A stretch of DNA of 9,889 bases, taken from positions 2,837-12,725 of the forward strand of contig DALH01000007.1 of assembly GCA_002499405.1 (NCBI GenBank), in the 5' to 3' direction. Source of the DNA: Candidatus Micrarchaeota archaeon UBA95. GTDB taxonomy: Archaea; Micrarchaeota; Micrarchaeia; Norongarragalinales; Norongarragalinaceae. A program made the translations under genes and the position numbers. The notes under the pieces were generated by a model. The model was given only the letters and a program-made list of their open reading frames with translations. It had not been told where the DNA came from and did no database searches. Positions 5,563 to 9,889 of this stretch are shown piece by piece (the stretch's first letter is position 1; each line of letters opens with the position of its first letter).

Positions 5563-5916
5563 CTAGTCCACCACCACGATGCTCCTGTTCTTGCCGAACG
5601 ACTCGTTGATGTAGGTGCACATCCAGCCCACGTCCTGGTTGCGCGCGGCCAGCGCGAACATCAAGAGCGCGCCGGGCGCGAAGTAGGGAATGGTTACCAC
5701 GCCCAAGGCGAGCAGGGCTATGCCTTTGACCTTGCTTTTTATGCCGAGCGTGTAAAAGTCAACGTATTCGCTGATGTACTGGGTACGCGACCACTGGCGC
5801 ATGGTCGGGGGCGTGCCGGGAGCTATCTCCATGGGCAGGTAAGAGGTGTACTCGTTGCCGCCCGACTTAGCCATTATCTGGTTGTTGATTTCCTTTGGAC
5901 TGTTCGCGCTAGCCAT
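5563..5916 (-). CDS. Two-helix membrane protein, STR-box family (operon gene 2)
   Basis: This 117-residue protein of no known family has a polar N-terminus with S-Y-L-P-M (25-29), the box S43-R44-T-Q-Y47-I48 (the most diverged version, with Trp before the Ser), Tyr55 eleven residues after the Arg, one long or two short hydrophobic segments (about 64-91), and a C-terminal tail ending in the box R111-S-I-V-V-V-D. A basic stretch (KSKVK) precedes the membrane part. GAGGTG overlaps the stop of gene 1 and lies six bases before the ATG; the gap is 10 bases. It is clearly part of the same paralog set but the hardest to align outside the boxes. Confidence 0.85.
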   Translation of the reverse strand: MASANSPKEINNQIMAKSGGNEYTSYLPMEIAPGTPPTMRQWSRTQYISEYVDFYTLGIKSKVKGIALLALGVVTIPYFAPGALLMFALAARNQDVGWMCTYINESFGKNRSIVVVD

Positions 5917-5926
5917 TTTTCACACC

Positions 5927-6307
5927 TCACGTGCTCTCCAACACCGGCCTCTTCTTGTAGATATCGTAGTAGTAAAGTTTCTGGCGGAAGTGCAACCCGT
6001 AAAAATAACCTGAAGCCCCGCCCATGAACGCGGCGAGAACCGGGTTGAAGGCAAGCAAAACCAGGGCGAAAACCCCGCCCGCAATTGCCATGACGAGGCC
6101 CAAGTTCATCTGCTTCCACATGTTAACGCCCTTCTTCAAGAAATCCCCCCTCGTGCTGATCTGGATGGGAATCTTGCCCTGGGTGTCAATGGGGAGGAAC
6201 ATGGGCGAGTAATTGTAGCCCTCAGCCGGGGCTGGCGCCGAAAAATCGTCTTTGTGCGCTTGGACGAGCGACTTCAATTCACCCAGATTTTTAACCTTTG
6301 CAGGCAT
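5927..6307 (-). CDS. Two-helix membrane protein, STR-box family (operon gene 1)
   Basis: This 126-residue protein of no known family is the promoter-proximal gene of the operon. The polar N-terminus (1-48) contains M-F-L-P-I (36-40). Then come the box S51-T-R53-G-D-F56-L57, Trp64 eleven residues after the Arg, two hydrophobic segments (about 69-87 and 88-105), a Tyr-rich stretch (KLYYYDIYKK), and the C-terminal box R120-P-V-L-E-S-T. ATG 6307 is chosen because GGAGGAG (6320-6314) sits just upstream. The frame is open for 32 codons further, but that stretch contains the TATA box. It is probably highly translated, since it is first in a tightly coupled set. Confidence 0.86.
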   Translation of the reverse strand: MPAKVKNLGELKSLVQAHKDDFSAPAPAEGYNYSPMFLPIDTQGKIPIQISTRGDFLKKGVNMWKQMNLGLVMAIAGGVFALVLLAFNPVLAAFMGGASGYFYGLHFRQKLYYYDIYKKRPVLEST

Positions 6308-6338
6308 CTCAATCTCCTCCCACACATAGCGCAAGAAT

Positions 6339-6349
6339 AATATATAAAC
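6339..6349 (-). promoter_or_regulatory. TATA box for the five-gene membrane operon
   Basis: On the minus strand this reads AGTTTATATATT, a strong TATA box centred about 37 bases before the ATG at 6307. The predicted transcript start is just upstream of the GGAGG ribosome binding site. Confidence 0.7.
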
Positions 6350-6410
6350 TTGTTGGTAGTAACAAATAACTGGTTGTTGGGGGTGTTTGAAGCCGGAATT
6401 CAAGAAAAAT

Positions 6411-6422
6411 ATAATTTAAAAA
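6411..6422 (+). promoter_or_regulatory. TATA-like element upstream of the foldable region
   Basis: ATAATTTAAAAA is a good TATA-like sequence on the plus strand. No coding start follows at a matching distance. It would begin a transcript near 6440, at the second arm of the inverted repeat, so it may drive a small RNA or an extended S-layer leader. Confidence 0.4.
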
Positions 6423-6447
6423 CGCCAAAGTAGTTACAATTGGCGTT
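6421..6447. repeat. Perfect 8-bp inverted repeat, possible operator
   Basis: AACGCCAA (6421-6428) and TTGGCGTT (6440-6447) are perfect inverted copies separated by 11 bases, so arm centres are 19 bases apart, close to two helical turns. This fits a dimeric regulator beside the TATA-like element at 6411. Alternatively it is an RNA hairpin: a third copy of AACGCC at 6498-6503 could compete for the GGCGTT arm. Confidence 0.5.
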
Positions 6448-6545
6448 CCCTTATCCGCGCGGGCTCGCCCGGGGAGTCATGCAAGCAGGGAAGCAAAAAC
6501 GCCCCCGAAAAAGCATTCGTCAAACAACGAAGTCGGCGGGTAACC
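6440..6545 (+). ncRNA. Candidate structured RNA or extended leader (speculative)
   Basis: This non-coding stretch can fold in several ways. GGCG (6442-6445) with CGCC (6500-6503) and TTCCCT with AGGGAA enclose an inner CGGGC/GCCCG hairpin. A second stem-loop is built on CCGA/TCGG and TTCGT/ACGAA (6516-6531, loop CAAACA). It follows a TATA-like element. I match it to no known RNA family, and it has no tRNA-type features. It could equally be regulatory DNA with incidental symmetry. Confidence 0.25.
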
Positions 6546-6553
6546 TTTAAAAA
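6546..6553 (+). promoter_or_regulatory. Likely TATA box for the S-layer gene
   Basis: TTTAAAAA within CCTTTAAAAAGG is the best TATA-like element near the S-layer gene. It predicts a leader of about 150 bases, unusually long for this window. No good TATA box lies at the 26-40 base distance used by the other genes. Confidence 0.45.
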
Positions 6554-6574
6554 GGGCTGAATTGAAACACTTGG

Positions 6575-6728
6575 GACGGCAATGGCTTGAGAAACCCACT
6601 GGATGAAGAAGCCTCTACAGAGGAGTCTTTATCTGTTGGCTGAGCAATTGGCGTATGCGTCTTTGTAGACGTCGCGGGCGGTATCGCCTGCAAACAAAAA
6701 AAGAAAGAAAACCATTTGAGGTGGTTTC
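6575..6728 (+). promoter_or_regulatory. Hairpin-rich leader of the S-layer mRNA
   Basis: Three hairpins follow one another: CCTC/GAGG with loop TACA (6612-6623); CGTCT/AGACG with loop TTGT (6658-6671, extendable by a G-T pair); and a 7-bp stem GCGGGCG/CGCCTGC with loop GTAT (6674-6691). A purine-rich unstructured run (6692-6710) and the GAGGTGG ribosome binding site (6718-6724) come after. Stable leader hairpins may protect a very abundant mRNA. The exact 5' end is a guess. Confidence 0.45.
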
Positions 6729-9461
6729 GTGAGAAGCGTAAACGTGAAGAGAATCGCGGCAGTTGCGACGGGCGCAGCCCTTATAGGCGCTGCGGCAGCC
6801 GCAGCCGTGACTACCGACACGTCGGGTTTGGCTAACTTCCCGTTCTATTCGGGTCCCGAACCCAACGTGAAACTCGTTGTCGGGTCTGCATCGCAGGCAT
6901 CGGACGGCGTGAACGCGGCAAACATCGCCGCGATGATAGGTAACCTCGCATACGACAGCACCAGCATTGAAGTGTTGAACACGGACATGCTGTCGTGCGG
7001 CGGCGCTACTGCCGCTAGCGGGGCGACGTGCACAGCCCTCGTCAAGACGCCCACCGTTAACACGGCAAGCGCGTACTTGATGCAGACCTACGTTGAAGAC
7101 CGGATGGACAACAACGCGGACACAGCCCGCGGCACCGGCAGCGCATTCAACGGACCCGGCAACACCGCCAACGCCAAGCTCGTGACGCAGGACCACACCA
7201 ACGTGTTATCCATGCAGAACGACGGCGTGGTTGACAACGGCAAGAACCTGGCCGTCAAGCAAGAGCAAAAAACGTATTTGGGCGCCTACACGTGGTATGA
7301 CTCCACTACCGGCTACAAAGCGGTTAGGGCAAAGGAAGTCCGCACAGTTTACGAGACGACCTTCAACAACCCGTTGCCGGCTTGCTGGGATACCACGAAG
7401 ACCTACGCTCTTTGTGTCACGAACTCGGACAAGTTGGACCGCACCCACACCAAGATTAATTTCTTGGGCGACGAATGGGTTGTTGTTTCGTTCAGCTTTG
7501 ACGTAACCAACACTAAGTTTGCCAGCATCAAGTTGGGCAAGGAATCGGCTTACCAGCCGTTCATGAGCCAGGGAGACGAAATCGCTGCCGAGAACGGCGT
7601 GTCAGTTGTGTTGGACGGTTTGTCCGGATTCGGTTACGGCACCAACACCCAGCCCAAGGCAACGTTCCTCATCTACGATGAGAACGGCGTTAACGTGGAC
7701 ACCGCCATCCTGCAGCCCGGCGACGAATACAAGGGCAACGGAATCTATTTGCACTTGTATGACGCCACCACGACTACGGGAGGCAACGACTACGCTGAGG
7801 TCAGCATCTTCTCGGACACCCTTGACTTGACTCACGGCAGCACGGTTTCAGGCCACGGCAACTGGAAGGTATACTTGAACGGGCAAGCCGGCACGGCATA
7901 CACCTACGGCACCACCCAAGCACTGCAGAGCATCATGTTGTTCGACGACATTTCAACCAACCAGTTGAACGGCGGCGAATCAGTGGCAATCATCACGGGT
8001 TCGGAGGGCTTCAAGGTCAACTTCCTTGGTTTGGAAACCGTTGACTACGATGACTTGACGTTCAACGTGCAAAAGAACGCGCAAATCACCCTTGCCCCAA
8101 GCACTTACCTGACGGCCAACATGCTCAGCGTGGCTTCGTCTCGCAGCAACGCATTCAAGTTTGAGAGCGATGCGGTCAGCACGGACAGCGTGCGCGTTGT
8201 CGTCAACAACACCGCTTCCGGCATGGCGAACGTCACCTACGGTACGAACACCAACGGCACGTTCGCATGGGCGGCTCAACGCACCCTCAGCACTTATGAC
8301 CCTGCGTTGCAAGTTGTTTGTAATCAACCGACCAATGCCTCGTCCGACTTCACCGTAACTTACGTGGACGTCGGTGGAACCAGTCGCACTGCAACGCTAC
8401 ATGTTGCGGCCGATGGAACCTTCTCGAACTTCGAGACGGTGTTGAACGGCGTCGTAAACGTCACGGGCTTTGCAAACACCACTGCATACCACAACGTGGT
8501 TCAGGGCCACAACACGGTCTGTAGCATCCAGTCGGGTTACATCCCGTCGGGTACGGTGTTCTACTACAAGAACTCGGACTCCACGAACCCCTACCACGTT
8601 GCCAACAACGTGAATGGCACGGTCGCCACGGGCAACCTGACCGAGTACTGGTACTCCACCACGGAGCGCGCCATGCTCGCGTTCCAAGACCCAGCAACGG
8701 ATGCATTCTGGATTGGAGTCCCCGAACTCACGGAGGACAACGCCGGATTGCTGGCGTTCATTGGAACTGGAAACAGGTACTTCGCACTGTTGTACGACCA
8801 ATCGTTCGAGCAATTCGTGAACACCCTCGATGCAACCACCATCGACAAAATCAGCTACGAACCGACAATAGCCAACAACCTCGGCGTCACGGCTCCCAAC
8901 CAGGAAGTGCCTTACGTGTCCTACCGCGGAAGCAAAGTCAAGGGCATCGGCTCCTCTTCGGTCACCTTGTCGTACGCCGTCAAAATCGCTCACGGCCAAT
9001 ACACTTTGACCAAGGGCGAGACGACCGGCACCGGCTTGGAGAACGAAGTGAGCGCGGGCGTCGATGAATACCTGCTTGACACGGACGGTTACAGCGTCCA
9101 GGTCTCAGGCATCGGAGGTAGCGCGGACGGCGAGTGCGAACTCGTCGGCGTTGAAAACCTCGAGCCCTCGCTGGACCAGGCATACGAAGTTGCGGCAATT
9201 GATGCAAGCACGAATCCGCTCGTCGTACTCGACTCGAGTTCGATGGCGGGCGCGGGCTCCCGCATCATCGTGGGCGGGCCCATGGTCAACACCGTGGCAG
9301 CCGAAGTGTTGAGTGGCACGACCATCAACCCTGGCGACTCCATGGTCAAGGTCGTTGGAAGCGACATCGTCGTCGTCGGCTACAGTGCCAGCGACACGAC
9401 TGGAGCAGCCAACGCGTTGATCAAGTGGCTTGCCAGCAACCGCAACAACGTGGTCAGGTAA
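6729..9461 (+). CDS. S-layer protein (S_layer_N / S_layer_C type)
   Basis: This 910-residue protein is probably the main surface-layer subunit, forming the crystalline coat of the cell. It has a clear signal peptide (VKRIAAVATGAALIGAAAAAA, cut near residue 26). The N-terminal region with VKLVVGSASQASDGVNAANIAA matches the S-layer N-terminal family of Methanococcus-type archaea. The C-terminal region matches the partner C-terminal family: a YEVAAIDAS-x-NPLVVLDS segment, IIVGGPMVNTVAAEVL, then VKVVGSDIVVVGYSASDT and an ANALIKWL ending. All eight Asn-x-Ser/Thr sequons fall between residues 493 and 636. Cysteines occur as pairs (90/101, 219/229, 531/598) plus one at 803. GTG 6729 follows GAGGTGG by four bases. 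Nothing suggests truncation. Confidence 0.95.
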   Translation: MRSVNVKRIAAVATGAALIGAAAAAAVTTDTSGLANFPFYSGPEPNVKLVVGSASQASDGVNAANIAAMIGNLAYDSTSIEVLNTDMLSCGGATAASGATCTALVKTPTVNTASAYLMQTYVEDRMDNNADTARGTGSAFNGPGNTANAKLVTQDHTNVLSMQNDGVVDNGKNLAVKQEQKTYLGAYTWYDSTTGYKAVRAKEVRTVYETTFNNPLPACWDTTKTYALCVTNSDKLDRTHTKINFLGDEWVVVSFSFDVTNTKFASIKLGKESAYQPFMSQGDEIAAENGVSVVLDGLSGFGYGTNTQPKATFLIYDENGVNVDTAILQPGDEYKGNGIYLHLYDATTTTGGNDYAEVSIFSDTLDLTHGSTVSGHGNWKVYLNGQAGTAYTYGTTQALQSIMLFDDISTNQLNGGESVAIITGSEGFKVNFLGLETVDYDDLTFNVQKNAQITLAPSTYLTANMLSVASSRSNAFKFESDAVSTDSVRVVVNNTASGMANVTYGTNTNGTFAWAAQRTLSTYDPALQVVCNQPTNASSDFTVTYVDVGGTSRTATLHVAADGTFSNFETVLNGVVNVTGFANTTAYHNVVQGHNTVCSIQSGYIPSGTVFYYKNSDSTNPYHVANNVNGTVATGNLTEYWYSTTERAMLAFQDPATDAFWIGVPELTEDNAGLLAFIGTGNRYFALLYDQSFEQFVNTLDATTIDKISYEPTIANNLGVTAPNQEVPYVSYRGSKVKGIGSSSVTLSYAVKIAHGQYTLTKGETTGTGLENEVSAGVDEYLLDTDGYSVQVSGIGGSADGECELVGVENLEPSLDQAYEVAAIDASTNPLVVLDSSSMAGAGSRIIVGGPMVNTVAAEVLSGTTINPGDSMVKVVGSDIVVVGYSASDTTGAANALIKWLASNRNNVVR

Positions 9462-9473
9462 AACACCCGTTTC

Positions 9474-9507
9474 GGGGGTTGAAAAAACCCCCTCCTTTCC
9501 TTTTTTT
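9474..9507 (+). terminator. Hairpin and T-tract terminator of the S-layer gene
   Basis: GGGGGTT (9474-9480) pairs perfectly with AACCCCC (9486-9492) around GAAAA. A T7 run at 9501-9507 follows, and more T-rich sequence continues to about 9530. A competing smaller stem (CCCG/CGGG around TTT) lies just upstream. It is placed directly after the S-layer stop codon. Confidence 0.85.
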
Positions 9508-9540
9508 ATTTCTTCTTTTTCTCATTCCCCTTCCCAAAAA

Positions 9541-9548
9541 GTTAAAAT
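9541..9548 (+). promoter_or_regulatory. TATA box for the last gene
   Basis: GTTAAAAT is centred about 30 bases before ATG 9574. It overlaps the earlier in-frame ATG at 9547, which argues against that codon as the start. Confidence 0.4.
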
Positions 9549-9573
9549 GGCGAGCCAACCTAAAGGTGGATTG

Positions 9574-9889
9574 ATGGCCCGCGAAGAACCAAAAGAACCA
9601 CTGAAAATTACGCGAATAACCCCCGGCTCGTTGAACGCGTTGCAAAGAGAATTGAATCCCCTGCACTTACACGAGAACCGGGAAGTTGTTGAAGCCGGCA
9701 AAAAAGCAATTGAACACGTAGCCCGATTGCGCGCCTTGCTCGGGACGCGGGCCGCAATTGAATACGAAAAACCGGTCGGCGCCAAATACAAGGAATACTA
9801 TGAAAAAAAGCGGTTGACCGGCCTCGCAATAACCGAGAAAACGAAAAAACTCAGGGAAGCGCTTGAAAAAATAAACCAGTTAAACCAAT
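9574..9889 (+). CDS. Unrecognised charged helical protein, partial (C-terminus beyond window)
   Basis: An open frame runs to the window edge (105 codons visible). ATG 9574 is preceded by AGGTGGAT (9564-9571) and suits the TATA box at 9541; ATG 9547 is in frame but lies within that box. The visible part is soluble and rich in Lys, Glu, Arg and Leu. It consists mostly of predicted helices: one around REVVEAGKKAIEHVARLRAL, a middle segment with tyrosines (AKYKEYYEKKRL), then TEKTKKLREALEKINQL, which could form a coiled coil. There is no signal peptide and no motif I recognise, and no function is proposed. A terminator separates it from the S-layer gene, so it is a separate transcription unit. 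Confidence 0.72.
   Translation, partial: MAREEPKEPLKITRITPGSLNALQRELNPLHLHENREVVEAGKKAIEHVARLRALLGTRAAIEYEKPVGAKYKEYYEKKRLTGLAITEKTKKLREALEKINQLNQ

Noticed and set aside
6600..6645. GATGA ... CTGA pattern resembling a C/D box guide RNA
   Set aside because: The C box matches only in its core, there are no internal C'/D' boxes, and no closing stem is seen.
6603..6668. 21-codon open frame in the S-layer leader (MKKPLQRSLYLL...)
   Set aside because: It has no ribosome binding site before its ATG and overlaps two hairpins; a leader peptide is possible but unsupported.
6615..7196. Minus-strand open frame across the S-layer start
   Set aside because: It is antisense to the S-layer signal peptide and N-terminal domain, with no start signal; its composition is typical of a shadow frame.
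8397..8999. 200-codon minus-strand open frame within the S-layer gene
   Set aside because: It lies wholly inside the S-layer coding sequence in antisense, without a ribosome binding site or recognisable motif.
1..9889. Search for tRNA, rRNA, CRISPR arrays, insertion sequences and inteins
   Set aside because: No TPsiC-like motif in a cloverleaf context, no regularly spaced repeats, no transposase and no insert within RadA were seen by eye.

Overview
The window looks like a piece of an archaeal chromosome, most likely from a DPANN or other small-genome euryarchaeal-type lineage; the exact phylum cannot be fixed from sequence alone. The evidence is a RadA recombinase (not bacterial RecA), an S-layer protein of the Methanococcus-type S_layer_N/S_layer_C architecture, TATA-box promoters, T-tract terminators, GAGGTG ribosome binding sites and several apparently leaderless genes. 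Genes are short and tightly packed.

Layout. 1-772 (minus) is the 5' part of an exported DUF4139-like protein, diverging from a winged-helix regulator at 862-1422 (plus). radA (1500-2492) follows, translationally coupled to a 69-residue DUF736-like protein (2501-2710). After a UUCG-capped hairpin and an AT-rich repeat region comes a two-gene unit that looks like a TumE/HVO_A0114-type toxin-antitoxin pair (2874-3538, ATGA overlap). Two tandemly duplicated, leaderless, membrane-anchored cysteine-rich proteins follow (3571-3999 and 4046-4468). They end at a large inverted repeat that also terminates the opposing operon.

4562-6307 (minus) is a tight operon of five small membrane proteins from one TATA promoter. 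Four of the five are diverged paralogs. Each has an [ST]R-x2-[YF]-[IL] box before a two-helix membrane hairpin, and a C-terminal [RK]-[PST]-[VIL] box whose basic residue lies exactly six residues from the C-terminus in all four. I do not recognise this system and consider it the best candidate for something undescribed. It diverges from the S-layer gene (6729-9461, plus), so a role in the cell envelope is a natural but unproven guess.

The 421-base gap between them (6308-6728) holds the operon promoter, a perfect 8-bp inverted repeat, foldable sequence that may be a small RNA or a leader, and a long hairpin-rich S-layer leader. The S-layer gene ends at a strong hairpin/T-tract terminator. The window closes with the 5' part of an unrecognised cytoplasmic protein (from 9574).
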